Assembly (NCBI RefSeq): GCF_025961315.1
Contig: NZ_JAOQNK010000001.1
Span: forward strand, 806,001 to 870,000
Direction: 5' to 3'
Length of the DNA stretch: 64,000 nt
DNA from: Sphingobacterium kitahiroshimense
Lineage (GTDB): Bacteria; Bacteroidota; Bacteroidia; Sphingobacteriales; Sphingobacteriaceae
Shown one piece after another: positions 34,555 through 44,090 of the stretch. Positions within the stretch are counted from its first letter, which is position 1. The number at the start of each line of letters is the position of its first letter. Made by a program: the position numbers and the translations under genes. The notes beneath the pieces are model-generated. The model worked only from the letters and a program-made list of their open reading frames with translations, made no database searches and was not told where the DNA came from.

Positions 34555-36858
34555 TTAATAAGAGCATTCTTTTGCTTTTATGGAATACTTTTGACCATCT
34601 TTCCCAACGAAGTAATACCAGTCACCCTCTTTTACCAATAAGGGCCAGGTTTTTTGATCTCCTTCATAATTCCTACGAATATCATCATATAGGGGCGCTA
34701 CAAGGATATTACCAGCCCAATCTGCCAATCCATACTTGCTCCCTTTCGCAAAGGTAAAATTAGGATATGCACTACTTGTCTCTATGTCATGGTATTCTGC
34801 TCCTAAAATAACCGTACCGTCTCGTCGTACTAACATCTGGCTATCTTTTCTAGCAAAAACTAACATTTCAGCATCTGCGCCAGCGGCATACACTTCATTA
34901 TACTCAAATGGAACGACTGTTTTACCTTCCAAATCAATCATTCCTTTCAAGTATTTGAATCCACTAGAGGCTTCTTTGTTTTCGATCTTCTTTGCTGCAA
35001 CAGCATATCCATCGTAAAAACAATCAACTTGATCAATGCCCGTAAATCTTTTCTCCTGACCTAAGGTATCAATAAAAAGATTTCCTTCTCCCGCATATAT
35101 CTTTTTCAGCCCAAAATAAAACCCACTCAAAGTATGCTTATTATAATTGGGGAAACGAATAAGGTGATAATTACCCTCTACCTTCCATGAAGGGTTCGCA
35201 TAGATCTTCGTACCATCAAAAGTGGTCAATTGATAAACACCTTCTTTCGTTTCGATCTGCAGAAAACTGTCATTCACCACATGTACATCGGTAATATCAG
35301 CTCCTAATTTACGAAGCTTACGTTGTTTGATATCATAGAGTAAAAACTCGTAATTATAATCGGCAATCAGTTTCCGCAGTAGAAAGAAACGGTGATTCAG
35401 TAATGTAATATACTGTTCATGCGCTGCAAAAATAATCTCGTTTTGATCCAGATCAAACAATCCAATTTTTAATGCAATACTTCCTTCTTCTTTTCCTTCT
35501 GAGAATACAATAAAACGATTCGCGAGATCGAATTCGTTTTGTACTGCTTCTTTGGAATATTGATAAGAATCATTAAATGTGTATTGAACTGGTAATATTT
35601 CGGTTCCAGTTTCATCCACAATTCCAGATTTTAGTTCGGAGTCTACAAGAAAGAATGACTTACCTCTGTAATAGTGAAATTGTATATTCTTGTATTTACC
35701 ACATGGGATAATTGTTTTTCCGTTCCAGCTGTACAGCCCTTTTTTTCCAGCCTTCGTGACTTCTATAAAATAGGGTGCCTGGTTTATCTGCTGCTCATAA
35801 ATTAACTTCAATCTGACATCTTCTGGAGGTTTTCTGGCCAACATTTTCTCGGTTAATGCATCGGAGCCGGTGTCATATTTATGATGGCCATTTGCCGCTA
35901 AAAATCTTATCTCCTCAAATTGAAAATCCAAAAGTGTTTTTCCCTGCATATCAACCACTCCGTATTTACCGGATTTTTTGGCTATTCCCAGATTTCTAAT
36001 AAAAGGATCCAATGATTCAAATGCAGGCGATACAATTACTTTTTGGGTAGTGGGATCAATAACTCCAAACAAGTCTTTTTGCTTAAATATCAGAAGCTTT
36101 GATCCTTTAATTGCTTTATAGTCCGTATTTCCTGAAAGTAATATGGTACCTGTAGTATCCATTAAATAAAGCTGTTTATTTTTTGTTCCCTCAATATAGG
36201 TCTGCTGCCCCCCTACGATATACCTTAAATAGTCATCATACTCGACGGGGATGATAACTTGCCCGCTAGCTTTGGCAAGTCCACTTTTATCCGCCGTGCG
36301 AACCTCCACATACTCGTCAGAAAAAAATTTTGTGATATATTCATATTCAGGCTCATGTACTAATTTACCATCAGAGGCTGAAGCCCAGCCCCAAAGATTA
36401 TTTTTGGCAATTCCAATACTATTTTTATTAATAACTGTGGTATTCTGAAATTCTAAGGGAATAATGATGTTGCCCTTATCATCAGCGACTCCGGTTTTAC
36501 CATCTTTTTTTAAAATGATGTATTTGTAATCGTATGGTATTCCCGCATACCACTGTCCTTCGTATTCCGTAGCGAGCTCAATTTCATCATAATCGATAGG
36601 AACGACCATGTTTCCCTTATCATTCAAGACACCATAATGCCCCTTCTTCACGACAACAAATAGATCTGCATCATGTTCTTCCACATCATCTATGAAATGA
36701 TTGCCATCCAGATGATAAAAATATTCTTTTCTATCTTTTTTGACTTTTACTAAAGGAGACATCGAACCTCCGAAGCCTATCGCATCTGCAGTCTGAACTG
36801 TCTGCGAAAAACCTAAAACAGTTGATAATAAGAGTGAAAAAATAAGAATATGCTTCAT
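34555..36858 (-). CDS. Exported WG-repeat protein (first of a tandem pair)
   Basis: I choose the ATG at 36858 (767 residues) because it gives a proper signal peptide (MKHILIFSLLLSTVLGFSQ). The longer frame to 36906 adds 16 residues that would spoil it. It shows repeats like those of its neighbour, for example KGHYGVLNDKGNMVVPIDY, DGKTGVADDKGNIIIPLEF, SGKYGVVDMQGKTLLDFQF and GSKYGLADWAGNILVAPLY. Function is unknown; a surface or periplasmic protein is likely. It is the first gene of the unit. The region upstream contains repeated motifs (36991-37047). Confidence 0.85.
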   Translation of the reverse strand: MKHILIFSLLLSTVLGFSQTVQTADAIGFGGSMSPLVKVKKDRKEYFYHLDGNHFIDDVEEHDADLFVVVKKGHYGVLNDKGNMVVPIDYDEIELATEYEGQWYAGIPYDYKYIILKKDGKTGVADDKGNIIIPLEFQNTTVINKNSIGIAKNNLWGWASASDGKLVHEPEYEYITKFFSDEYVEVRTADKSGLAKASGQVIIPVEYDDYLRYIVGGQQTYIEGTKNKQLYLMDTTGTILLSGNTDYKAIKGSKLLIFKQKDLFGVIDPTTQKVIVSPAFESLDPFIRNLGIAKKSGKYGVVDMQGKTLLDFQFEEIRFLAANGHHKYDTGSDALTEKMLARKPPEDVRLKLIYEQQINQAPYFIEVTKAGKKGLYSWNGKTIIPCGKYKNIQFHYYRGKSFFLVDSELKSGIVDETGTEILPVQYTFNDSYQYSKEAVQNEFDLANRFIVFSEGKEEGSIALKIGLFDLDQNEIIFAAHEQYITLLNHRFFLLRKLIADYNYEFLLYDIKQRKLRKLGADITDVHVVNDSFLQIETKEGVYQLTTFDGTKIYANPSWKVEGNYHLIRFPNYNKHTLSGFYFGLKKIYAGEGNLFIDTLGQEKRFTGIDQVDCFYDGYAVAAKKIENKEASSGFKYLKGMIDLEGKTVVPFEYNEVYAAGADAEMLVFARKDSQMLVRRDGTVILGAEYHDIETSSAYPNFTFAKGSKYGLADWAGNILVAPLYDDIRRNYEGDQKTWPLLVKEGDWYYFVGKDGQKYSIKAKECSY

Positions 36859-36990
36859 TGATAACCCGTTTCTCCAAATATCTAGATTTTCAACCGAAAA
36901 ATACACCCCTGAAATCCGCTAATTTTATTCTTTTAACATCCTCATAATTAATGGCTGTATATCATTGTTCAAAAATAAATCGTTAATTTT

Positions 36991-37047
36991 ATACATACAG
37001 TATATATGATGTTAAAGTTTTCTAGTCATACATACAGGTTTAACATC
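36991..37047. promoter_or_regulatory. Repeat cluster between the WG pair and the VOC gene
   Basis: ATACATACAG occurs at 36991-37000 and again at 37028-37037. A 9-bp inverted repeat pairs 37008-37016 with 37039-37047. The cluster sits between divergent genes and looks like a regulator site. Confidence 0.35.
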
Positions 37048-37067
37048 GCTAAATAAAGAATAAAACT

Positions 37068-37427
37068 ATGCTAACAGCAATACATCCGAAGTTACCTATG
37101 CGCGATAAATCGCTAACAAAAGACTATTATGTCAAGCAATTAGGTTTTGAAACTTTCGGCGACCACGACTATGAAGGTTATTTAATGCTTTTCAAAGAAG
37201 GTATTGAAATTCACTTTTTTGAATTTAAAGAACTTGATCCGAAAGAAAATTATGGCCAGGTTTACATTAGAACGGACAATATTGAGACCGTTTATCAGCA
37301 GTTCTTAGACAATAATGTCGCTATTCATCCAAATGCTCCTCTGGAAATTAAATCGTGGGGGCAAAAAGAATTTTCGTTGCTCGATCCTGACAACAATCTA
37401 TTAACTTTTGGACAAGGTGTCGATTGA
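37068..37427 (+). CDS. VOC-fold protein (bleomycin resistance/glyoxalase type)
   Basis: This 119-residue cytoplasmic protein has the paired beta-alpha-beta-beta-beta pattern of the vicinal oxygen chelate fold. It has an N-terminal metal-site His (AIHPKLPMRD), MLFKEGIEIHFFEF in the first module, and the C-terminal KEFSLLDPDNNLLTFGQ block typical of bleomycin-resistance proteins. It may sequester a drug or metabolise a small molecule; the ligand is unknown. It is convergent with the GLPGLI gene, with 14 bp between stops. Confidence 0.85.
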   Translation: MLTAIHPKLPMRDKSLTKDYYVKQLGFETFGDHDYEGYLMLFKEGIEIHFFEFKELDPKENYGQVYIRTDNIETVYQQFLDNNVAIHPNAPLEIKSWGQKEFSLLDPDNNLLTFGQGVD

Positions 37428-37441
37428 ATTTATAATACAAT

Positions 37442-38305
37442 TTAAAGCTCAATCCAATTATTATCTTTTCTTATCACCTCATTCAACCTTTCTTGAGCCG
37501 CTTTTCTATCCTCAGCAATACTTCCGCCATTTGATTCCATTATGGAAAGCATATTTTTTTGATAGTACCTTCTATCTTTGAACAGCTTATCTTTGTTGAT
37601 TTTTTTAATTTCAACATTTTCTTTTTTGTTTAATTCTATATCCTCGTCTACATTTTGAATAGACTGAAATTCAAATTTCCATGTTTTACTTGAATCTTCT
37701 AATCTTAAAATTAGTCCCGGTAATTTCCCGAATTTGTAAGGCCCATCCGATATTGGAATTTCTGTTGAAAACCAAGCTGTCCAATGCCTACCGCCAAAGT
37801 CTATTTCAGCTTTTTGACAAAGAAACTGATCAATGGTAATTGTGTCTGAAGATAATTTCCAACTGTCCATTGCTGTAGCAGGCTCTGTATAATAATTTAT
37901 TTCTTTAACATGATTTAAATTGCTGCCTGAATATTCATCATAGACTTTGATCTGTCCAGTATTAGATTTTAATATTTGATAATTCAGGTTATTGATCTTT
38001 CCAATTGTCATAACCACTGGTGCAGAAAGTTGGATAACTTTATTATTAATATAAGCTGCATAAGTGGCATCTTGCTCAGCTTTATGAAGTGTTCTAAATA
38101 AAGAAACCGTATCTGATAACAGCAACTCGGTCAACTCGGTAGTTTTAGATGCTGTATTTAAACTATCCATTTGAAAAGTCATATTATACAGTACCTTTTT
38201 ATGTACTTTCAAACGATCAGATTGGGCATAAATAGCCGTACTGAAAAGCAATGCAACAGTTGAAACTGATAATGATAATAATTTTACGCGTTTATTTAAG
38301 TTCAT
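37442..38305 (-). CDS. GLPGLI family exported protein
   Basis: This 287-residue protein has a signal peptide (1-27, IYAQ). The diagnostic motif appears as GKLPGLILRLED (about residues 188-199), preceded by CQKAEIDFGGRHWTAWFSTEIPISDGPYKF, the conserved core of GLPGLI proteins. These are widespread, uncharacterised Bacteroidota proteins, often next to TonB-dependent receptors. Here no such receptor is adjacent. The 307-bp gap upstream (38306-38612) is AT-rich with only a distant TAATTTTG box (minus strand, 38398-38391). Confidence 0.85.
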   Translation of the reverse strand: MNLNKRVKLLSLSVSTVALLFSTAIYAQSDRLKVHKKVLYNMTFQMDSLNTASKTTELTELLLSDTVSLFRTLHKAEQDATYAAYINNKVIQLSAPVVMTIGKINNLNYQILKSNTGQIKVYDEYSGSNLNHVKEINYYTEPATAMDSWKLSSDTITIDQFLCQKAEIDFGGRHWTAWFSTEIPISDGPYKFGKLPGLILRLEDSSKTWKFEFQSIQNVDEDIELNKKENVEIKKINKDKLFKDRRYYQKNMLSIMESNGGSIAEDRKAAQERLNEVIRKDNNWIEL

Positions 38306-38612
38306 ATTTATGTGGAGTATTGATTGAGTCTACTTTCTAAACACATTGAAAACATTGGTTTTTTGAAGTTAACAATTTCTCCTGTAATGACAAAATTATT
38401 TACCACATAAAAAAGTATGTACTAGGGTTAATAATAAGATTGTTAAAAATAATAAATTCTAGAATAAAGTAACAAAAAATTAATAATCAATAGGGGAAAG
38501 CTTTCAAACTGAGGGTAAAGTGTATGACTATAAATCAAATATTGCGGAAAGCTGTACTATAAAAGTGTTTTAGAATTATGTAAATTGAAATTGTTTTATA
38601 ACACATCACATC

Positions 38613-39308
38613 ATGTACAGATACAAAAGTAAGCGTTTTTCACTTAAAGATTTGGAAGAAATTATGCATAAATCTCAACATGGAGATTCAGATAGTCAAT
38701 ATTTACTTGCAAATTATTATGATGATGCATTATGGATTGATGAAGAACCCATCTTGCAACAAGATAAAAAAGAAGCATTCGATTTAACAGAAGCGGCCTA
38801 TAGGAATGGTAGCAAACAAGCTATGATAAGCTACGCCAATTATTTATCTGTTGGGTATGCCTGTGACAAAAACGAAGCGCTAGCAAAAAAACTATATAAA
38901 GAAGCGATTAAAGCAAATGACTGTTTAGGTGCTTTTAATTTAGCTCGTTTGTATACTACGAATGGGAAATATAAAAAAGCATTTGAGTTTTATCATCTAG
39001 CGGACAATATGGGTAAATATTGTGCATTAGAAATAGGAACGTGTTATTATTATGGAATTGGAACCAAGCAGGACATTAAAAGGGCAATTTGTTATTATAA
39101 ATCTATTTTAAGGTTAGAAAAGTATTATTCCGCCTACGAATTTGAAGAGGCTAATTATATATTGGCAAAATTGTATTTGGAAGGAATTCACTTACCCAGG
39201 TCTCTTTCAAAAGCAAGAAAACTCTTAAATATGGCTAACATAGACCGAGATCACAGAAGTGCCCAGAATATCCAAGCGATGTTAAAAAATTCCCATAACT
39301 CCTACTGA
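38613..39308 (+). CDS. Sel1/TPR-like repeat protein
   Basis: This 231-residue protein without a signal peptide is made of helix pairs of the Sel1 type, for example GDSDSQYLLANYY, GSKQAMISYANYLSVGYACDKNEALAKKLYKEAI, LGAFNLARLYTTNGKYKKAFEFYHLA and GTCYYYGIGTKQDIKRAICYYKSI. Sel1 repeats mediate protein contacts. No catalytic part is present. It stands alone; a partner is not evident. Confidence 0.8.
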   Translation: MYRYKSKRFSLKDLEEIMHKSQHGDSDSQYLLANYYDDALWIDEEPILQQDKKEAFDLTEAAYRNGSKQAMISYANYLSVGYACDKNEALAKKLYKEAIKANDCLGAFNLARLYTTNGKYKKAFEFYHLADNMGKYCALEIGTCYYYGIGTKQDIKRAICYYKSILRLEKYYSAYEFEEANYILAKLYLEGIHLPRSLSKARKLLNMANIDRDHRSAQNIQAMLKNSHNSY

Positions 39309-39349
39309 TATGGTGTAGATAAGGATTATGATGAGGAAAAGATTTAAGA

Positions 39350-39388
39350 TACAGATCAACATTGAGGATATCGCAGCTGATCTGTATA
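39350..39388 (+). terminator. Weak hairpin after the Sel1 gene
   Basis: A perfect 10-bp inverted repeat (39350-39359 with 39379-39388) has a 19-nt loop and is followed by AATTTAATG. It is a possible terminator between convergent genes. Confidence 0.35.
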
Positions 39389-39397
39389 ATTTAATGA

Positions 39398-39634
39398 CTA
39401 ATCTTCATCATGGTCTTCTCCAGCTAGCGAGAACTTGATTGATTTTTGAGGATAATCATCAAAACTTTTTCTACTGGTATTACCAATTACTTTTTTAAGG
39501 CTTACTTTATCTCCTAATCTAAAATGAAGTTCTACTAACTGATAGTCCAATAAATATGGACCACAAAAGTAATTACCCTTTTCGTCTTGCTCAATTATTC
39601 CTTGATATAGCCCTCTTTTTGTTTCTCTTGGCAT
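39398..39634 (-). CDS. Small hypothetical protein
   Basis: This 78-residue protein has a basic N-terminus (MPRETKRG), a central strand-rich part and an acidic tail (GEDHDED). I choose the ATG at 39634 over one 42 bp upstream because a TATCTTTG box at 39660-39653 puts the start site about 12 nt before it. No family is recognised. It stands alone. Confidence 0.55.
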   Translation of the reverse strand: MPRETKRGLYQGIIEQDEKGNYFCGPYLLDYQLVELHFRLGDKVSLKKVIGNTSRKSFDDYPQKSIKFSLAGEDHDED

Positions 39635-39652
39635 GTTATTATATTTATGGGA

Positions 39653-39660
39653 CAAAGATA
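39653..39660 (-). promoter_or_regulatory. Candidate -7 box, decides the start at 39634
   Basis: The minus strand reads TATCTTTG. It overlaps the upstream alternative coding start, which would be removed from the transcript. Confidence 0.45.
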
Positions 39661-39751
39661 CGAAGAGTAAAGGCATTTTAAACTATTAACACAAAAGATA
39701 ATAATAAATGGTCTGAATTACATGATCATCCTATTCGTCATGATCTCTGAA

Positions 39752-41287
39752 TCAGAGTTGTGCTTTCAACATATCTAACGATAATCCCTGCATGCTGGTG
39801 ATCGTTTCGGAATCATAGCTTCCATCAGGTTTTAGCATAATATACGAAGGAAAACCACCTTTATTAAATAAATTCATCGCTTCGCTTGTCACCTTTTCAT
39901 TAACAAATACATGAATACCGGGCTGCTCTATTTCAAGCACTTTATTTTTCCATTTCTCTTCACTTGAACGGGATGATGTGCAGATATAGACAAATTCAAT
40001 TGGTAAATCAGCTTCTTTTGCTTGTTTATGTAGCTCTTTACTATAAGGCATTGCTTGAATACATGGGATACACCAGGTTGCCCAAAAATCAATTACAACA
40101 ACTTTATTTGGAAATGTAGATTTCAAATCTCGCAAAAAATCAGCCCCAGATTGATGTTCATCAATATAAAGTAATGCTCCAGATCCGGTTTTTAATATAT
40201 GTTTTCCAAGCGTTGATGCAACATTTTCTTTGACATTTTCTTTAACAGTTGATGCCTGGTTGATTGAATCAATTTTCTCAATCTTACTGTTCAACATGGC
40301 AATCTGAGATCGTACATACTCGCTAGACCACTTGAAATGCAGGGTCGTTGCTAATTGTTTATAAAGATCACGCTGAAGTTTAACATCTCTATCTTCTAGC
40401 TGTAACTTGATTAAATCTGCGTAAGCTGCCGGTAATATGCTATCGCAGTAATTAGCAAGATTGACAGGACTATATTTTTGACCGGTAGTTTTAAAAGAGG
40501 ATCTTACATAATAATTCAAAAATTGTATATATGTGCGTGAGTTATTTGATATCGCGTAAACAGGAGTCAGTAAGTCTTCTATCTGTTTTACTTGAATATT
40601 GTTTTCAAGGAAATATTTCAATTTTTCTTCATAATAACTGGCCGCTGTTTCACTTTCAACTAAATATTGATAAGTATCGCCATATGTAGTATAGAACATG
40701 TCATTAACACGATCCTGAACAGCAAATAAGCTATCTAGATTGGTTAAGAATGCTGTATCTTTTTTATTTAGATCCTGCAATTTCGTTGAAAAACTTTCAT
40801 TATGTTTTTTATCGAATAATATATAATTATTCATCACCTCATTTTTTTTACCATCTTTACCACCAAAAGTAACTCCTTCGTCATTCCAGTAAACAAATTT
40901 CTTTTTCAATTTGTCCAGATCGAAAGTGAGCTCCAGTTCTTCATTTAAATAGATACAGATATATGCATATTCTCCAAACGTGAACCATATTTGCTGATTC
41001 ATTAATTTATCTGGTATGACAATACTAAAAGTGCCATCTAGAGCTACTTTGGTTGTATAACTTGATTGAAAAGGATTTCCCGCATTCACGATGCTATATT
41101 TAATCGTAATTCTTTCGAGATCGGGCGGGCTTGCATGTAACACTCTTCCCTTTATCTGAGCTTGTACCTGATGAGTAGATTGTGTATCAAAAGCCGCATC
41201 TGTAAGTGGCATTGGATGAGTTTTTCCCTGAGCAAATAAAGCTATTGGAAAAACGATGCTAAAAAAGTAAATAATAAGAGTTTTCAT
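39752..41287 (-). CDS. TlpA-type exported thiol-disulfide protein
   Basis: This 511-residue protein has a signal peptide (1-19, LFAQ). An N-terminal beta domain at about 35-130 (DUF4369-like position) is followed by a long helical region to about 370. The C-terminal thioredoxin domain has C406-I-P-C409 in VIDFWATWCIPCIQAMP and the cis-Pro segment GGFPSY. It probably reduces or isomerises disulfides of envelope proteins. Its ATG overlaps the stop of the LytTR regulator by 4 bp, so the three genes (kinase, regulator, TlpA) are one transcription and translation unit. Confidence 0.88.
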   Translation of the reverse strand: MKTLIIYFFSIVFPIALFAQGKTHPMPLTDAAFDTQSTHQVQAQIKGRVLHASPPDLERITIKYSIVNAGNPFQSSYTTKVALDGTFSIVIPDKLMNQQIWFTFGEYAYICIYLNEELELTFDLDKLKKKFVYWNDEGVTFGGKDGKKNEVMNNYILFDKKHNESFSTKLQDLNKKDTAFLTNLDSLFAVQDRVNDMFYTTYGDTYQYLVESETAASYYEEKLKYFLENNIQVKQIEDLLTPVYAISNNSRTYIQFLNYYVRSSFKTTGQKYSPVNLANYCDSILPAAYADLIKLQLEDRDVKLQRDLYKQLATTLHFKWSSEYVRSQIAMLNSKIEKIDSINQASTVKENVKENVASTLGKHILKTGSGALLYIDEHQSGADFLRDLKSTFPNKVVVIDFWATWCIPCIQAMPYSKELHKQAKEADLPIEFVYICTSSRSSEEKWKNKVLEIEQPGIHVFVNEKVTSEAMNLFNKGGFPSYIMLKPDGSYDSETITSMQGLSLDMLKAQL

Positions 41288-42042
41288 GGTTTTATAATCT
41301 GGTTTAAAATTTGATATACATATTCTTTTTTCTGTCTGGCAATCGGTACCAAAATATTATGTTGCATATGAACTGCCGGATTATCTCCTTTGGTATACCC
41401 CAACACATGCTTCGGATTTATGAGATGGCTCTGATGTGTTCTTATAAATCCATATTGACTTAACATTTCATCGTATTCTTTAAGGGTCTTACTGATCACA
41501 ATTGGTTCTCCCTCCGACAGGTAGATCTCGGTATAATTATCATCTGCACGACATCGAACAATTTGAGCGACGGGAATATACCGGGTTTCTCTTCCAGTAC
41601 TTAAAGCAATTTTATCTTCATCATGTTGCTTGTTATTGAGATTCTGGATTAAGTTCTCCAGATTGGCATTGTATTTCTTCTGCCTAATTTTTTCAATGGC
41701 TTTATACAATGCTTCTTCCAACTCTTGTATATTCAATGGTTTGAGCAGATAATCCAATGCTGAAAACTTAACAGCCCGAATTCCAAATTTATCATAAGCC
41801 GTTACAAAAATCACTTCAAAACTACGCTCTCCTATTTCCTGTAACAGATCAAAACCATTTTTTTGAGGCATTTGAATATCTAGAAAAATTAACTCCGGTT
41901 GTGTATTTTTTATCAGTAAAACACCTTCGTCAGCATGGGTAGCTGTACCGACCAACTGTAGATTATCCCTATACTTTTCTAAATAAGAACTTAATATTTC
42001 GATGTTGTTTACCTCATCGTCTATAATTACATATCTGATCAT
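41284..42042 (-). CDS. LytTR-family response regulator
   Basis: This 252-residue response regulator has a receiver domain at 1-120 (acidic pocket IIDDE near 8-10, phospho-acceptor Asp55 in LIFLDIQMP, Lys in DYLLKPL). The LytTR DNA-binding domain is at about 150-250 (YIPVAQIVRCRADDNYTEIYL, FIRTHQSHLINPKHV). It is the partner of the LytS-type kinase just upstream (4-nt gap). LytTR regulators bind direct repeats and act mostly as activators. The TlpA gene, translationally coupled to it, is an obvious regulated gene. Confidence 0.95.
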   Translation of the reverse strand: MIRYVIIDDEVNNIEILSSYLEKYRDNLQLVGTATHADEGVLLIKNTQPELIFLDIQMPQKNGFDLLQEIGERSFEVIFVTAYDKFGIRAVKFSALDYLLKPLNIQELEEALYKAIEKIRQKKYNANLENLIQNLNNKQHDEDKIALSTGRETRYIPVAQIVRCRADDNYTEIYLSEGEPIVISKTLKEYDEMLSQYGFIRTHQSHLINPKHVLGYTKGDNPAVHMQHNILVPIARQKKEYVYQILNQIIKP

Positions 42043-42046
42043 CTTC

Positions 42047-43801
42047 TTAATTTTTAGAAATCCAGTTAGAAATCAGGATACAGACCTGAGTTTTATTGTT
42101 AGTAGTCTTAATCTCAATATGAAATATATTTTCTGGATAAAGCTTATTAAGTAAATCTAGACGTTCTTTGCTCAATCGAAGACCATATCCACTTTCATTA
42201 TTTTCAACCGTATAATCAAATCCGGCTCCATTATCTTCGACACAAATACGCATGGTCTGTCCGAGCTGATCAATGATAATACTGATCATACCTGTATTTC
42301 CTAATATAGCGATACCATGTTTTACGGCATTCTCAACTATAGGCTGTAATAACATAGTTGGTATTTCAATGAGATCTGCATGAACAGAAATTTTATTTTC
42401 TATCTGATAATGAAAACCAAATCTTAACTGTTCCATTTGTAAATAATCATCCAATAATTGTAATTCTTCACTTAGTGGGTTCATTTCTTTTTCTGCATTT
42501 TCTAATGTTGCGCGAGTAACCGATGCAAATTTACTTAGGTAATGATTGGTTCCGATCAAATCATTCTTTTGAATCAAATTTTGAATGGAATTGATAGCAT
42601 TGAACATAAAATGGGGATTTAACTGTGCCTGAATATTCTTGATCTGTAGTGTAACCGCCTGCTTTTGCTGCTGTACTTGTTTCATCTTTCTCCGACTTCG
42701 AGACCTCATCATGAAGAATCCAGCGCATACCATAATTGAACCGGCTAAAAGATAGGGCCATATGATAGGCCACACCGCTTGTGTGGTCTTTATTGCTGTC
42801 GGCACTATTCGATAGGATATGCGCAAGATCTCGCTATCTTTATATTCCGAAAGATCTCCGGTTTTATGCACCAGCAGTTCATACTGACCTACTTCATTCA
42901 AATATTGATTTGAAATGGTAAACTTGTCTAACTGTGTCCACCACTCCAGACGAAGTGTATCCACCTGACCATTGCTATTTTTAATTAAATGAATGGAATA
43001 TGGAACGGTCTCATGCTTGTCAAATTCTAGATCAAATTCAGTAATACTATCTTTCTGAAAGGTCCATCCTACCGGAACTCCAGTATGCGTATCATAGGAT
43101 TGAACCTGCCCCTTATTCAAAGAGTCGTTTAATACATTGAAATACCCATATTCTCCTGATCCTCTTGCTACCAGCTGCTTCAGTACGGGGTGATTATTTT
43201 TACGCCAGTCAATGATATAACCATCTCTGATGCCGTAATTCTTCTTATTCCTGACCTCTACAAGGATCTGTTTTCCGGGATAATTAAAAGTGCCTATAGC
43301 ACCATAAGGAACTTTGGCTCCATACTCCATTGACAATTTAGGTATCGAAGACCAGGGTACTAGTTCGATGCTATCATGCTCTACGACCCGGTAGACATAA
43401 TCCTTATAATTATCTTTATTAATCCCCATTGCGACAATGATAGCATCGGAACTATCGGGTACAATATAACTATAGTAGACTTTGGATATGTTTTGAACAG
43501 GTGCCGTAAAATAGTTTTTAAGTTTAGGGCTCAATTTTATACCAAGCAATATTGGGGAATTGGGAACATTATTCAGGCCAGCTCCAGGTAATTTTACTTT
43601 ATTATCAAAATTACCATAGACATGCCATAAATATTTAGCTGATTTGACATAGACGATATCATTGCGTACCATCATCCGCTTATCTGTTGAAAAACCATGA
43701 AAATGAAAATTATCTCCGAAAAAGTAGTCATTCCCCTGCTGGTCCTGTGCCCAGGTTTTAAAAAATAAAAGTAGCAGCAATAATAAAAGTGTTCTTTTCA
43801 T
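42047..43801 (-). CDS. LytS-type sensor histidine kinase
   Basis: This 584-residue kinase has a signal sequence (1-18, TWAQ), a large periplasmic beta-rich sensor region (about 20-340) and one membrane helix (about 343-364). A coiled linker is followed by the His_kinase domain with phospho-acceptor His396 in AQLNPHFMFNAINSIQNLI and an HATPase-c domain (VENAVKHG, VEDNGAGFDY, GYGLRLSKERL). It is first gene of the kinase-regulator-TlpA operon. The periplasmic ligand is unknown. Confidence 0.93.
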   Translation of the reverse strand: MKRTLLLLLLLLFFKTWAQDQQGNDYFFGDNFHFHGFSTDKRMMVRNDIVYVKSAKYLWHVYGNFDNKVKLPGAGLNNVPNSPILLGIKLSPKLKNYFTAPVQNISKVYYSYIVPDSSDAIIVAMGINKDNYKDYVYRVVEHDSIELVPWSSIPKLSMEYGAKVPYGAIGTFNYPGKQILVEVRNKKNYGIRDGYIIDWRKNNHPVLKQLVARGSGEYGYFNVLNDSLNKGQVQSYDTHTGVPVGWTFQKDSITEFDLEFDKHETVPYSIHLIKNSNGQVDTLRLEWWTQLDKFTISNQYLNEVGQYELLVHKTGDLSEYKDSEILRISYRIVPTAIKTTQAVWPIIWPYLLAGSIMVCAGFFMMRSRSRRKMKQVQQQKQAVTLQIKNIQAQLNPHFMFNAINSIQNLIQKNDLIGTNHYLSKFASVTRATLENAEKEMNPLSEELQLLDDYLQMEQLRFGFHYQIENKISVHADLIEIPTMLLQPIVENAVKHGIAILGNTGMISIIIDQLGQTMRICVEDNGAGFDYTVENNESGYGLRLSKERLDLLNKLYPENIFHIEIKTTNNKTQVCILISNWISKN

Positions 43802-44090
43802 TTCTATTGGTTTATGGATCGAAAATGCTCAAATTATTTGGAATGAAAAAGCAAAATGAGCAATTGGCAGGATGTATTGAGTATCTGGAGAAAAAAGTAA
43901 AATATTCCTTTAAAGATTTAAATCCTGATCAATTAAATATCAAGACAGACATCCTATTTTTTTGCATTAATTTGTTATATTTATAAAGTGTAGAGCATGC
44001 TCGAAAGTGCCTTGTGAGAAGTACTTAAAAAAATAAAATACCTTAAAGAGCGCAAATATAGACTATTTATAAGATTAATTCCGTAAACAG

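Noticed and set aside
39329..39440. Plus-strand ORF of 37 codons after the Sel1 gene
   Set aside because: It runs through a hairpin and into the opposite-strand gene at 39398; it is most likely chance.
43789..43986. Plus-strand ORF of 65 codons overlapping the histidine kinase start
   Set aside because: It begins inside the opposite gene, lacks a promoter box and resembles no known protein; a frame starting at 43825 is possible but unsupported.
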